Notes: generated from the sequence alone by a model not told the origin. A stretch of DNA of 64,000 nucleotides from Pseudomonadota bacterium (GCA_018240525.1 JAFEFN010000013.1:496001-560000); one strand, 5' to 3'. Positions 19,007 to 28,436 are shown, counted from the first letter of the stretch. Program-made: numbers and translations.

Positions 19007-20839
19007 TCAGTTGGCGGCCAGCGGCACGATCACGTGCATGGACGCGCCCCGTCCCGGGCCCTCGCTGGCGGCCCAGATGCGGCCGCCCAATGCATTGATG
19101 GCGTTCGCGCACCAGTGAAGCCCAATACCGTGGTTGGTCTCCGGCGATTTCGTCGAAAAGCCCTTCTCGAAGACCCGCTGCAGATTCTGCGGCGGGATCC
19201 CAACGCCATCGTCCTTGCACTGCAGGTGCAGCTGCTGGCCAGTGGCGTCGATCTCGATCTGCGCGCTCAGGCGCAGCCGGCCCTTGTCCTTGCCGGCATC
19301 GCGCACGGCATCGGCGGCATTGATGATCAGGTTCTGCAGGATCAGGCGCATCACCGTGCGGGCGATGCGCACCACGCCAAGGCCCCGCAACGTCTCGTCG
19401 GTGTCGATGGTGAGCCGCTGGCGGCAGGAATCCGGAACGCTATCGAGCGATTGCGCCACGAGTTCAGTGAGGCGGACCGGCTCGATGACGTGCTCGTTGC
19501 GGGCCGAGCGTAATTGCTCGGAAAGCACCGTCTGAATGCCCGTGGTCTGCCGGCTCATGACCGTCACGTCCTCGCGCGCATTGCGCACCGCAACGCTCAG
19601 TTCCTTGCAGGCGAGGCGCAAAAACTCCTGCAGGTCGGCGCGCCTTTCTGCATCAACGTCCTTCTGCGCCAGCTCAGCGACCGCCAGCTCGGCATCCTCG
19701 GCCGGTGCATCGCGCAGCCGCTCGCCCAGATTGGCCAGACGCACCCCGATCGGAGTCATGGCATTGCCCAGGTTGTGCAGCACGCCCTTGGCGAGCTCCG
19801 CGAAACCGGCCTGGAACGACTGATCGACAAGCTGCGTCCGCGACTCGGCCACGCGCTCCACCATGTTGTCGAATTCGCGTGCCAGCACCCCCATCTCGTC
19901 GGAGCGGCGCAGGTCCAGTCGCGTCGTGAGGTCCGTGCCCTGGCCCATCTCCACGGCATGTCGCGTCATGAGCGCCAGAGGGTTCAGGATGACTCGATTC
20001 AGCACCACCGCAAGCAGGATCAGCACCAGCACGGCCGCGGCGATCAGGCAGGCCAGGGCCACCTTCACCGCCGCCTTGCCACGCATCGACACCTCGCGGG
20101 GAACATCGACACTCAGGGCGAGCAGCGGCCTGCCATAGATGTCGTCGAGCGTGCGCACCACCCGCGTGTTCTCGTCCCCGACGGTGATGCTTTCTTCCTG
20201 TGAGCTCGGCCCCGGCGGCAGGATCGCGACGGGCAGTTGTACCTGGGCCGCGATGGATTCCATCGGCGCCCCGGACAAGAGCCGACCTAGGATCACCATG
20301 CCGTGCACGGGGCCCCGTGCGTCGCCGTTCAGGATCGGCGCGGCGACAAGCATCATCAGGCCGCGGTCGGTGCGCACCAGGCCGCGGGCGGCGTGGCTGA
20401 GCAGCTGCTCGGGCTTCCAGGGGAATGTGGCTGGCAGGCTCTTCAGCGCCGCGAAATCGACACCCAGCGGCTGGTCGGTGACCAGGTCGCGGTCCTGGGA
20501 CAGCACCACGTTCCCCGACACGTCTACCATCATGAGGACGTTGGCGTTCAGCTGCTTCAGGGTGACGTCGGTGATGTTCGCGGCGACGAAGCCGGGATTG
20601 TGGTCGCTCGCAAACCGATAGGTATCCGCCCAGTTGCCCCAATCTATGGCCGAGAGCGCCATGCGGTCGAGCGTGAGCTCCAGTGCATAGCTGACCCGGC
20701 GCATGGCCGTGTGGGCATCGGCGCGCTCGAGCTCCGCAAAGCTCGGCATGATCACGAACTTGCCCACGAGAATGGCGGCGACGCCAAGGATCACGAAGAT
20801 CCCGGCGATCAGGGCCGTGACTTTGGAGCGAATTTTCAC
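19007..20839 (-). CDS. Membrane sensor histidine kinase with CHASE4 and HAMP domains
   Basis: 610 residues. A first membrane helix (about 8-30) is followed by a periplasmic CHASE4 sensor domain (SAIDWGNWADTYRF near 64), a second helix (about 262-288), HAMP, then the kinase core. The phospho-acceptor region is KGVLHNLGNAMTPIG near 353, an atypical variant of the H-box. The ATPase has an N-box (NLIINAADAV), G1 (DDGVGIPP) and G2 (NHGIGLHWCANA). It is upstream of the REC-GGDEF-EAL gene and almost certainly its kinase. The ligand is unknown. Confidence 0.92.
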   Translation of the reverse strand: MKIRSKVTALIAGIFVILGVAAILVGKFVIMPSFAELERADAHTAMRRVSYALELTLDRMALSAIDWGNWADTYRFASDHNPGFVAANITDVTLKQLNANVLMMVDVSGNVVLSQDRDLVTDQPLGVDFAALKSLPATFPWKPEQLLSHAARGLVRTDRGLMMLVAAPILNGDARGPVHGMVILGRLLSGAPMESIAAQVQLPVAILPPGPSSQEESITVGDENTRVVRTLDDIYGRPLLALSVDVPREVSMRGKAAVKVALACLIAAAVLVLILLAVVLNRVILNPLALMTRHAVEMGQGTDLTTRLDLRRSDEMGVLAREFDNMVERVAESRTQLVDQSFQAGFAELAKGVLHNLGNAMTPIGVRLANLGERLRDAPAEDAELAVAELAQKDVDAERRADLQEFLRLACKELSVAVRNAREDVTVMSRQTTGIQTVLSEQLRSARNEHVIEPVRLTELVAQSLDSVPDSCRQRLTIDTDETLRGLGVVRIARTVMRLILQNLIINAADAVRDAGKDKGRLRLSAQIEIDATGQQLHLQCKDDGVGIPPQNLQRVFEKGFSTKSPETNHGIGLHWCANAINALGGRIWAASEGPGRGASMHVIVPLAAN

Positions 20840-21072
20840 GCCCGTAAGGTACGGCTACCGCGCGCTCACGGTATGTGGACGCCTCTCAGATTCGTCGCCG
20901 GTCCCGCCCTGTTCGACCGGGGGAAGTGACCGCCGTCACACAATTTCCGGCTTGCGGCATCCTTTGCGGCCTCCCCGCCGGTGCGGTCCCCGTTAAGTGG
21001 AACGCCGTACGGGTGTCCGATATCCTCAAGCGGCACACCATAAGAACACTCCATTCCGACGCAGGGGATGCC

Positions 21073-22323
21073 ATGACCAGACTCTCCAGACGCACTTTCT
21101 TTCGCTTGTCCGCGACCGCACTCACCGTGCTGGGTGCGCGGGGTGCCCAGGCGGCGACCACGGCCGCGGGCCTCGGTTCGCTGACCAGTGGCGCAGTGCC
21201 GATCAGCGCGCAGGAGCGCGCGGCGCGGATCGCAAAGGTGCAGGGCCTGATGCAGAAGCAGGGCATCGCCGCACTGCTCGTCGAAGCCGGGGCTTCGCTC
21301 GAGTACTTCACGGGCATCCGCTGGTGGCGCTCGGAGCGCACCACGGCCGCCCTGATACCCGCGAGCGGCCGGGTGGTCGTAGTGACTCCATACTTCGAGG
21401 AGCCCTCGATCCGCGAGACGCTGCAGGTCCCGGGGGACGTGCAGCCATGGAAGGAGGATGAGAGCCCGTTTGAATTGCTGGCGGGCGCCCTGCGCAAGCA
21501 ACCGGCGGGTCCCCTCGCCGTCGAGGCCACGACCCGCTTCTTCATCAGCGACCGGGTCATCAAGCTGGCTGGCGGCGGACGCACGCTTTTGCCCGGCGAC
21601 GACCTCGTCCGTACATGCCGGATTCACAAGTCTCCCGCCGAGCTTGCGCTCATGCAGGCCGCCAACAACGTCACGATCGCCGCCATCCGTCACGTGCACG
21701 GTCAGCTCGCCGAGGGAATGAGCGCCACCGACATCGTGAAGATGGTCGTCGAGGCCACCGAGCAGCTCGGTGGCGAGGTCGGCTTCTCCCCGCTGGTGCT
21801 GCTGAACGAGGCCAGTGCGTTCCCGCACGGCTCGATCACGCCGCAGAAGGTGCGCAAGGGCTCGGTCGTGCTCATCGACACCGGCTGCAGTGTCTTGGGC
21901 TACGAGTCCGACATCTCGCGCACGTGGGTGTTCGGCGAGCCCTCGGCCCGGCAGCGCGAAGTCTGGAACATGGTGAAACGCGGCCAGGAGCTGGCGCTCG
22001 AAACGGCCAAGCTCGGCACGCCGGTCGGCCAGATCGACAAGGCGGTGCGCGGCTTTTACGAGAGCAAGGGATGGAGCAAGGACTACGGGCTGCCCGGGTT
22101 GTCGCACCGCACCGGGCACGGCATCGGCATGGACGGGCACGAGCCGCCATACTTGGTGCGCAACGATACGACGCCCTTGGAGGCCGGCATGTGCTTCTCG
22201 GATGAACCGGGTCTGTACATCCCTGGCGAATTCGGCATCCGCCTGGAGGACTGCTGGTACATGACCGACAGTGGACCGAAGCTCTTCACACCCCTCGCCA
22301 AGTCACTCGATGACCCGGTCTGA
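21073..22323 (+). CDS. Tat-exported M24 family metallopeptidase (Xaa-Pro dipeptidase-like)
   Basis: 416 residues. The start at 21073 has an AGGGG ribosome site 5 bases upstream and gives a twin-arginine signal (SRRTFFRLS, then a hydrophobic stretch, cut near AQA at about residue 27). A creatinase-N-type domain is followed by the pita-bread catalytic domain. The five metal ligands are visible: D and D in VLIDTGCSVLGYESDISRTW, H in HRTGHGIG, E in DEPGLY and E in RLEDCW. It probably cleaves proline-containing di- or oligopeptides in the periplasm. The divergent histidine kinase starts 233 bases away; that gap shows no clear feature. Confidence 0.92.
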   Translation: MTRLSRRTFFRLSATALTVLGARGAQAATTAAGLGSLTSGAVPISAQERAARIAKVQGLMQKQGIAALLVEAGASLEYFTGIRWWRSERTTAALIPASGRVVVVTPYFEEPSIRETLQVPGDVQPWKEDESPFELLAGALRKQPAGPLAVEATTRFFISDRVIKLAGGGRTLLPGDDLVRTCRIHKSPAELALMQAANNVTIAAIRHVHGQLAEGMSATDIVKMVVEATEQLGGEVGFSPLVLLNEASAFPHGSITPQKVRKGSVVLIDTGCSVLGYESDISRTWVFGEPSARQREVWNMVKRGQELALETAKLGTPVGQIDKAVRGFYESKGWSKDYGLPGLSHRTGHGIGMDGHEPPYLVRNDTTPLEAGMCFSDEPGLYIPGEFGIRLEDCWYMTDSGPKLFTPLAKSLDDPV

Positions 22324-22365
22324 GGCGCCCTGGTTCCTTCTTTCCCAATTGGCCTGGAGTTCTCG

Positions 22366-22743
22366 ATGACACGCTGTGCCGCGCTGCTGATGTTCGGACT
22401 TGCGCTCACGCAACCAGCCGTTTCGGATCCTTCCCAGCCCGTCATGACGGCCGCCGACCTGCAGCAGATCTGTGTCGCCCAGGACACGACGAGTAAGAAC
22501 GTCTGCCGTGTCTACATCCTAGGCATCACGCAGGGCATCGCGATCGGAATGGACATCGCGGACGGCAAATCCGCCACAGCGCGGGCGTGCATTCCGCAGA
22601 AGCTCTCGGGAGAGGAACTGGCGGACTCGATCAAGACCAAGCTGGCGCAGTCGCTGGCCGCCTCACCCAAGGATCAGGAGATGGATGCGGCGAAGTTCGT
22701 CGCGGGCGTCATGGCAAAGACCTTTCCCTGCCGAAAGCCGTAG
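22366..22743 (+). CDS. Exported Rap1a/Tai-family protein
   Basis: 125 residues with a signal peptide (LLMFGLALTQPAVS). The mature part (TAADLQQICVAQDT, then VYILGITQGIAIG) matches the Rap1a/Tai domain named after the Serratia type VI immunity proteins. Several cysteines could form disulfides. No type VI effector gene is beside it, and many family members in proteobacterial chromosomes are not linked to secretion, so an immunity role is not shown. It follows the M24 peptidase by 42 bases. Confidence 0.8.
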   Translation: MTRCAALLMFGLALTQPAVSDPSQPVMTAADLQQICVAQDTTSKNVCRVYILGITQGIAIGMDIADGKSATARACIPQKLSGEELADSIKTKLAQSLAASPKDQEMDAAKFVAGVMAKTFPCRKP

Positions 22744-22764
22744 CCGGCATCCGGCAAGCGACGG

Positions 22765-23847
22765 TCAGCCTCGCAGAGCGCTCGAGATTCCGGCCAGTCC
22801 CGACTCCAGCGCCGACCGGGTCGGCCACCCGTACCCCAGCCGGAAATACGTGTCCGGCATCTCGAACCAGTGGCCGGGCCCGACATAGGCGCCATGCGTG
22901 TCGCGGAGCCTTTCGTAGAAGGCCGCGGTTCCACCGGGCGGCTCGGATTTCATGCGCGGCAGGCAGACCACACCCCCTTCCGGGCGCACCCACTCCAGCC
23001 GGTCCTCTTGCCGGAGCCATGCCGCCACGAGGTCCCGGCGTGTGCGCATTTCAGGCAGCGTGTCGCGCAATAACTCGTCGCGACGCATCAGGAGCTGCTC
23101 AGCGATCCACTCATCGACGACACTGCCGCAGATGCTGATCTGCTCCTTTGCAGCCAGGAAGCGCTCTCGCAGCGCCCTATCCTGTGTGGCGATCCACCCT
23201 ATGCGGATGCCCGGCACTCCATATGCCTTGGATAGCGAGGAAATGCTGATCACGTGATTGCCAAGGGAGGCTGCCATGGGCAGTACGCCGTCGAAGGCGA
23301 GTTCGCGGTAGGTTTCATCCACTAGCAATCGACACCCCCTGCTGGCTGCCAGCAGAGCCAAATCGCGCAGCTCTGCCGGACTCAGCGTGGTGCCGGTGGG
23401 GTTGTGCGGGCAGGTGATGCTGATCAGTCGCGTCCGCGATGTGATCGCCTCGGCCACACGTTCGGCTTGCAGCCGAAATCCCTCTTCGAATTGCAGATCG
23501 ACAAAGGCGATGTCGCAGCCGATGGCCCGCGGTGTCTCGAGGTTGGTTGCGTAGTTGGGGCGCACGACGACCAGGTGGGAGTCTGAATTCAGCAGTGTCG
23601 TTGCGACGATGAACAACGCCCCGGCCGCCCCGGCGGTAATCAGGACGTCCTCCGCGCCAAGACCGGTTCCGGCAGCGACCAGCGCTCGCAGGGAGCCATT
23701 GCCGCGGTGCTCGCCGTAAAGAAGCGTGAGGTCAGGCACCGTCAGTCCGAGTGCCCCGAGGGACTGGTCGGCAACCGAGCTCTCCGCAAGGTTGTAGCGG
23801 ATGGTGCTGTAGCCGAGCTCTTCGGGTGACTCGACCTCGATCGGCAT
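22765..23847 (-). CDS. PLP-dependent aminotransferase, class I/II
   Basis: 360 residues from the ATG at 23847. Fold-type I aminotransferase: substrate and cofactor segments ITAGAAGALFI, CPHNPTGT and DETYRELAF, with PLP lysine K207 in SSLSKAYGVPG and the phosphate-binding arginine in GIRIGW. The long open frame upstream of 23847 has no family similarity and is not coding. Relatives include histidinol-phosphate, tyrosine-type and capreomycidine-synthase-like enzymes; the substrate cannot be told. Convergent with the Rap1a/Tai gene (21 bases between stops). Confidence 0.88.
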   Translation of the reverse strand: MPIEVESPEELGYSTIRYNLAESSVADQSLGALGLTVPDLTLLYGEHRGNGSLRALVAAGTGLGAEDVLITAGAAGALFIVATTLLNSDSHLVVVRPNYATNLETPRAIGCDIAFVDLQFEEGFRLQAERVAEAITSRTRLISITCPHNPTGTTLSPAELRDLALLAASRGCRLLVDETYRELAFDGVLPMAASLGNHVISISSLSKAYGVPGIRIGWIATQDRALRERFLAAKEQISICGSVVDEWIAEQLLMRRDELLRDTLPEMRTRRDLVAAWLRQEDRLEWVRPEGGVVCLPRMKSEPPGGTAAFYERLRDTHGAYVGPGHWFEMPDTYFRLGYGWPTRSALESGLAGISSALRG

Positions 23848-23979
23848 GCGCTGATATCGCAAGTGGCATCCCTCGCCGTTGGAAAGGCTGTTGCGCACAG
23901 TGCCAGATTGGCATGGCCGGCAGAAGAACCTTCGCGGGCGTGGCAATATGAGTGGCCAGTTCCTGTTGAGAGCCGAGGT

Positions 23980-24501
23980 ATGTCGTTGCCGACCATGCGA
24001 AGAGCAGAACTCCCGGACGCCAAGCAACTGGCGCTGCTCGCGGAAGCGACTTTCAGGGACACATTTGCGGTGATGAACACGCCTGAAGACATGGCGCTTC
24101 ACTGCCGCACAAGTTACGGCGAAGTGATCCAGGCAAGGGAGATCGCCGACCCGCGGATGCTCACTCTCATCTGCGAGGACGGAGGGAAATCCATCGGCTT
24201 CGCCCAGCTGCGCTGGGGCGAAGCCCCGAGCTGCGTAGTCGCGCGTGCCCCAGGGGAGATCCTGCGCCTGTACGTCGCCCGCGATTATCACGGCAGAGGG
24301 GTTGCGCACCAGCTCATGCGGGCCTGCGTGCACCACATGACCGAGCACTCCTCCGACGTAGTTTGGCTGGGGGTGTGGGAGCGCAACCCGAGGGCGATTT
24401 CTTTCTACAAGAAATCTGGCTTCACCGAGGTGGGTGAGCACATCTTCAGGGTGGGAAGCGATCCGCAGCGGGATATCGTGATGGCGCGCGCGCTAGTCTG
24501 A
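23980..24501 (+). CDS. GNAT family N-acetyltransferase
   Basis: 173 residues. The acetyl-CoA loop is visible as LYVARDYHGRGVAHQLM (about 100-116), followed by the conserved VWERNPRAISFYKKSGF block of the RimI/spermidine-acetyltransferase-like group. The ATG at 23980 is the likely start; another at 23995 also fits. The substrate is unknown. It is the last gene before the tRNA-Arg remnant that bounds the cassette at 24541. Confidence 0.9.
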   Translation: MSLPTMRRAELPDAKQLALLAEATFRDTFAVMNTPEDMALHCRTSYGEVIQAREIADPRMLTLICEDGGKSIGFAQLRWGEAPSCVVARAPGEILRLYVARDYHGRGVAHQLMRACVHHMTEHSSDVVWLGVWERNPRAISFYKKSGFTEVGEHIFRVGSDPQRDIVMARALV

Positions 24502-24540
24502 GGCGGCAGGTCCGGTGAGTACCGCCTGAACTATGGTGAC

Positions 24541-24585
24541 CGGCGCGCCCGGAAAGATTCGAACTCCCCGACCTCCTGGTTCTTA
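24541..24585 (-). repeat. Decayed copy of the 3' half of tRNA-Arg(ACG): putative attachment site
   Basis: This stretch matches the intact tRNA-Arg gene at 28437-28481 in 42 of 46 aligned columns (three substitutions, one inserted C). It covers the sequence from the anticodon loop to the CCA end, in the same orientation. The rest of the tRNA is absent, and the extra C would spoil the T arm, so it cannot make a tRNA. A 3'-end duplicate at the far side of an insert is the usual scar of tRNA-targeted site-specific integration. Confidence 0.75.
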
Positions 24586-24684
24586 GGCGGATCAGGACCT
24601 GTGCTGGCATCTACAGATCAGTCACTTACGGTGCTCACGCACTCGATCGACGACGAGTGAGCGCACCGGCACGGCCCAGCTTCT

Positions 24685-26718
24685 TCAGATGATGGTGCGA
24701 TCGCGCCGCAGCGGCCGCCCGGCATCTGCCTCATCCAGTTCGCGCGCGGCTTGGTAACCGGCGTAGACCGCGTGCGCGATGAGCGCGGGCTGTCGGCAGT
24801 CACCGATGCGCTGCACCTTGAGCCCGGGCACATGCCCTTCGGGGCCGACGAGCTCGCGGTAGAGCGTATCCTCCGGCTCGCGCGAGGTCACCAACACAAG
24901 CGTCGACGCCGCATGGCTGCGGCGCGCGGGAGAGTAGGTGCTGCCGAGCGTCACGGCCTCCCCGTCGAAGCCTTCCACCGTGGTGCTGACGAGGATCTCG
25001 ACGCCGAGCTCCAGGAGCTGGCGCTGCGTGCACTCCTGTTCGCCAGTGAAATGACTCCACTCGCCCGCATGCCCCGCCGTGGTGACGAGGGTCACCTGCG
25101 CCCCACCCGCGGCGAGCAGGTTCGCGCTCACCGCGGCCATGTAATAGTGGTCATCGTCGAAGATCGTCACGCGCCCTGAAGGGCGCGCGCCGCGCATGAG
25201 GTCATCGGGCGTGAGCACCCGCGCGGCCGCGAGGTCCGCGATTGGGCGGGAATGCCAGCGGCCGAGACCGTTGCGGCGCCAGTACGCGCCGGTGGCGATG
25301 AAAATGTGGTCCGCACCGAACTCGTAGACGTCGGCGGCGGTCAGGCGGTTGCCGAGGTACATCGACACCTTGGCCATCGAGCGGATCTGGGTCAGACGGT
25401 AGTCGCGCACCCGCGCCCACTCGGCAAGACCCGGCAGGCGGCTCTCAAGAGACACCCGCCCCCCCGGTTCGTCCGCCGCATCTGCGAGCGCCACTTGGTA
25501 GCCGCGCTTGCCCAGGATGTGCGCGGCCTCAAGGCCCGCAGGACCGGCGCCGACCACGAGCACTGAGCCCCCCTTGCCCGGGGGCACGCGCTCCGGATGC
25601 CAGCCGCGCCGCCACTCCTCACCCATGGTCGGATTCTGAGTGCAGCGCAACGCGGCGCCGCGGTAGTTGTAGGCGTAGCACACATTGCAGCCGATGCACT
25701 CGCGGATTTCTTCCAGTCGCCCCTCGCGGATCTTGGTCGGCAGAAACGGATCGGCAATCGAGGGGCGCGCTGCGCCGATGAGATCGAGCACCCCTGAGCG
25801 CACCTGGCGCACCATCGTGTCGGGGGAGGTAAAGCGACCCACGCTGACGACGGGCTTGGTGGTGAGGCGCTTGACCGCCGCCACCCGCTCTTCGAGGGAG
25901 GCCTCGCGCACAAAGCGCGAAGTCGCCATTTCCTCGCCGTAGTAGTCCCCGACCACCAGGTCCCAGAGGTCCGGCAGCTCCCCGAGCAGACCCACGACGT
26001 CGTGCGCCTCCGCGACGCTCAGGTGCTCCTCGCCATGACCGTCGGCGGAGAAGCGCACCGCGATCGCGCAGCGATCCCCTACCGCCTCACGCGTCTGCTC
26101 GAGGATCTCGCGCGCCAGCCGTACGCGATTCACGAGCGAACCGCCATATTCGTCGGTGCGGTCGTTCAGGCTCCGCGACAGGAACTCTGCCAGCAGGTAT
26201 CCATGGGTGGGGTAGACGTAGACAATGTCGAAGCCGGCCTGGCGCGCGCGCCGTGCGGCCGCCAGGTGCATCTCGCGGAATTCGCGGATGTCGCGGCGAT
26301 CCATGCGCTGCGACTGCACCGGCTCGCGGCTTCCGAGCATCGAGCGCACGCCGAGGGTCGGCTGCCGGCTAGCCAGGTTCGAGACATAGCTGCCGCCGTG
26401 CCAGAGTTCCACGCCGGCGAGCGCGCCGTGCGCGTGCACCGCATCGGCCATTGCGCCGAGGTTGGCGACATCGCCGTCATCCCACAGAGCGGCGAACGGA
26501 TGCGGCTGGTCATCCGAGCTCGGGTGGATGGAACAGTACTCGGTGCAGACCACACCCCAGCCTCCCTCGGCCTTCATACCGCGCATCGCGGCGAGCGTAC
26601 GCGGCAGCGCATGGCCCATGCCGGTGCAGTGCGGCACTTGGTAGAAGCGGTTCTTCGCGGTGACCGGACCGAGCTTTACCGCATCGAACAGAATTTCGTA
26701 GCGAGATTCGATAGTCAT
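24685..26718 (-). CDS. Trimethylamine-dehydrogenase-family flavoprotein N-demethylase
   Basis: 677 residues, close to trimethylamine dehydrogenase (TMADH, about 729) and collinear with it throughout. Residues 1-330 are an Old-Yellow-Enzyme TIM barrel. C31 corresponds to the 6-S-cysteinyl-FMN cysteine, and Y169, H172 and R222 match TMADH active-site positions. The [4Fe-4S] ligands are C341, C344, C347 and C359. An FAD/NAD-binding half follows (VVGAGPAG at about 388). Y61 of the amine cage is kept, but both cage tryptophans of TMADH are not (position 351 is Asn; the other region reads GDYYGEEM). The substrate is therefore probably not free trimethylamine. Relatives include dimethylglycine and N-methylproline (stachydrine) demethylases. 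GGA lies 7 bases before the chosen ATG. Confidence 0.9.
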   Translation of the reverse strand: MTIESRYEILFDAVKLGPVTAKNRFYQVPHCTGMGHALPRTLAAMRGMKAEGGWGVVCTEYCSIHPSSDDQPHPFAALWDDGDVANLGAMADAVHAHGALAGVELWHGGSYVSNLASRQPTLGVRSMLGSREPVQSQRMDRRDIREFREMHLAAARRARQAGFDIVYVYPTHGYLLAEFLSRSLNDRTDEYGGSLVNRVRLAREILEQTREAVGDRCAIAVRFSADGHGEEHLSVAEAHDVVGLLGELPDLWDLVVGDYYGEEMATSRFVREASLEERVAAVKRLTTKPVVSVGRFTSPDTMVRQVRSGVLDLIGAARPSIADPFLPTKIREGRLEEIRECIGCNVCYAYNYRGAALRCTQNPTMGEEWRRGWHPERVPPGKGGSVLVVGAGPAGLEAAHILGKRGYQVALADAADEPGGRVSLESRLPGLAEWARVRDYRLTQIRSMAKVSMYLGNRLTAADVYEFGADHIFIATGAYWRRNGLGRWHSRPIADLAAARVLTPDDLMRGARPSGRVTIFDDDHYYMAAVSANLLAAGGAQVTLVTTAGHAGEWSHFTGEQECTQRQLLELGVEILVSTTVEGFDGEAVTLGSTYSPARRSHAASTLVLVTSREPEDTLYRELVGPEGHVPGLKVQRIGDCRQPALIAHAVYAGYQAARELDEADAGRPLRRDRTII

Positions 26719-26766
26719 TCTCAATTCCATTCGTACACGGTCGGCCGCATCAGCGGGAGCTGGTAT

Positions 26767-26780
26767 GCTGCGCATGCAGC
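26767..26780. promoter_or_regulatory. Short palindrome between the divergent demethylase and methyltransferase genes
   Basis: GCTGC-GCAT-GCAGC, a 14-base dyad in the middle of the 104-base divergent intergenic region. Its position suits an operator shared by both genes. No regulator gene lies inside the cassette, so the binding protein is unknown, and a dyad this short could be chance. Confidence 0.3.
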
Positions 26781-26822
26781 CTTGTTTGTGCAACCGTGTG
26801 ACCCTTCGAAGGGAAACTCATC

Positions 26823-28340
26823 ATGCAGCGCGCACTGCGCACGGGTCGGCGTCCCCGCTCACCGGTGGCCGAGAATCAGACACCTCTGGATGCGGGCCTG
26901 CATCACGGCGCGACGGCGCCGTACGAACCGCTATCGGCCGAGCATGTCGAGCAGCTGATCGATTCGGCGCTGATGCTGATGCGCGATTCCGGAGTCGCCT
27001 TCGAGCTGGGCTCGGAAGGGCTTGCAATCCTGCGTGCGGCCGGCTGCCCGGCGAGCGAGGATGGCGTGGTGCGCTTCGAGTCCGACCAGGTGCGCGATGC
27101 GCTCCATAGTGTCGCCAAGAGCACCAAGCTCTGGAACCGCGCCGGCACGCACGCGATCGACCTCGACTGCCGCCACACCTGGTTCCTCCCCGGCATGACC
27201 TGCATCAAGGTCTACGACCTGGACACCGGCCAGCCGCGCGACAGCAACGCTGAGGATCTCGCCACCGTGATACGCGTGGCGGATGCGCTCGCGAACATCG
27301 ACGGCTGCTGCATCCCGTGCAAGAACGTCGCGCGCTCGGACATCCATGGCGAGATCGAGGAGTTCTCGATCATGGCGGCCAACACCACCAAGCCGCTCGA
27401 GTACCTGTGCGAGAACGCACGATCGCTCGGGGTGGTGATCGACATGGCGGCGGCGATCCGCGGCGGCCACCAAGAGCTCTTCGACAAACCCTACTTCCTG
27501 CAGATCATCACGCCGCTCCCGCTTAATTACCACGCCATGCACACCGACCAGCTCATCCAGGCGGTACGCGCCGGCGTGCCAGTGAGTGTCGGCACGCTGC
27601 CGATCGGCGGGGCCTCCACCCCCATCACTACCGCTGGCAGCATCGTCAACAGCCTCGCGACCGATTTTGCGGCGATGGTGCTAGCACAGCTGGTGCGCCC
27701 CGGCTCTTTTGTGATCGGCAGCTCCGACGTGTGCTTTATGGAGCCCGCCACCGGGAGTATCGGCAACTTTGCCCAGACCTCTCTCGCGGATCTCATCATG
27801 TGCCAAGTGCGTCGGCGGCTCGAACTCCCCTCCTTTACTGCTGCTGCAGGCTACTCGGGTGCAGCCCACTTCAACCAAGACGCGGTCGCGGAACTCACGG
27901 CCGGGATGCTGCAGACCTTCTTCAGCCGCCCAGCGACACTTGATTACTGTGGATCACTCGACCAGGGACTGACCTACTCGCTGCACGCACTTCTGCTGTG
28001 CAACGACCTGGCCGGGCTGCTGCGGACCATGTGGCAGGGGGTACAGATCGATGCCAGCACGCTCGCGCTCGACCTCGCGTGCAAGGTCGGGCCCCGCGGC
28101 AACTACCTAGCACAGCAGCACACCGTCGATCACTGCCGCGAGCACCTGTGGAACAGCCGCTACTTCGGACCGAACATGCCCCTGAGCAGCGCGGGCGCTG
28201 CCGCCACCGACCTCTATGCGCGCATCGACAAAGATCTGCGGCAGCTGCTGCAGAGCCATCACCCGGAGCCGCTCGATGAGCCCACGGCGGTGCGATTGAG
28301 GGAGATCCGCGAGCAGTTCGCGGCTTCCCACCGTGCCTGA
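26823..28340 (+). CDS. MttB-family (trimethylamine methyltransferase superfamily) protein, non-pyrrolysine
   Basis: 505 residues, usual length for the PF06253 family, whose TIM-barrel members move a methyl group from quaternary amines (glycine betaine, proline betaine, carnitine) to a corrinoid protein. Recognisable blocks include LPGMTCIKVYDL near 121, VSVGTLPIGGASTPIT near 258 and LDQGLTYSLHALLL near 378. The reading frame has no in-frame amber codon, so it belongs to the non-pyrrolysine branch. AAGGGA lies upstream of the ATG. It is divergent from the TMADH-like gene. No corrinoid-protein (MttC/MtgC-like) or corrinoid-reactivase gene is in the window. Confidence 0.87.
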   Translation: MQRALRTGRRPRSPVAENQTPLDAGLHHGATAPYEPLSAEHVEQLIDSALMLMRDSGVAFELGSEGLAILRAAGCPASEDGVVRFESDQVRDALHSVAKSTKLWNRAGTHAIDLDCRHTWFLPGMTCIKVYDLDTGQPRDSNAEDLATVIRVADALANIDGCCIPCKNVARSDIHGEIEEFSIMAANTTKPLEYLCENARSLGVVIDMAAAIRGGHQELFDKPYFLQIITPLPLNYHAMHTDQLIQAVRAGVPVSVGTLPIGGASTPITTAGSIVNSLATDFAAMVLAQLVRPGSFVIGSSDVCFMEPATGSIGNFAQTSLADLIMCQVRRRLELPSFTAAAGYSGAAHFNQDAVAELTAGMLQTFFSRPATLDYCGSLDQGLTYSLHALLLCNDLAGLLRTMWQGVQIDASTLALDLACKVGPRGNYLAQQHTVDHCREHLWNSRYFGPNMPLSSAGAAATDLYARIDKDLRQLLQSHHPEPLDEPTAVRLREIREQFAASHRA

Positions 28341-28436
28341 GTATTGTTCCAGGGGATTATTGGCAGGGAATTAAGAAGGCCAAGCCGCGGTCACGGGGGA
28401 ATATCGACCATTCACGGGAACTGACCCCGTGTAAGT

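Noticed and set aside
22366..22743. Type VI secretion immunity function for the Rap1a/Tai protein
   Set aside because: No effector, Hcp, VgrG or other secretion gene is nearby; domain name alone does not support it.
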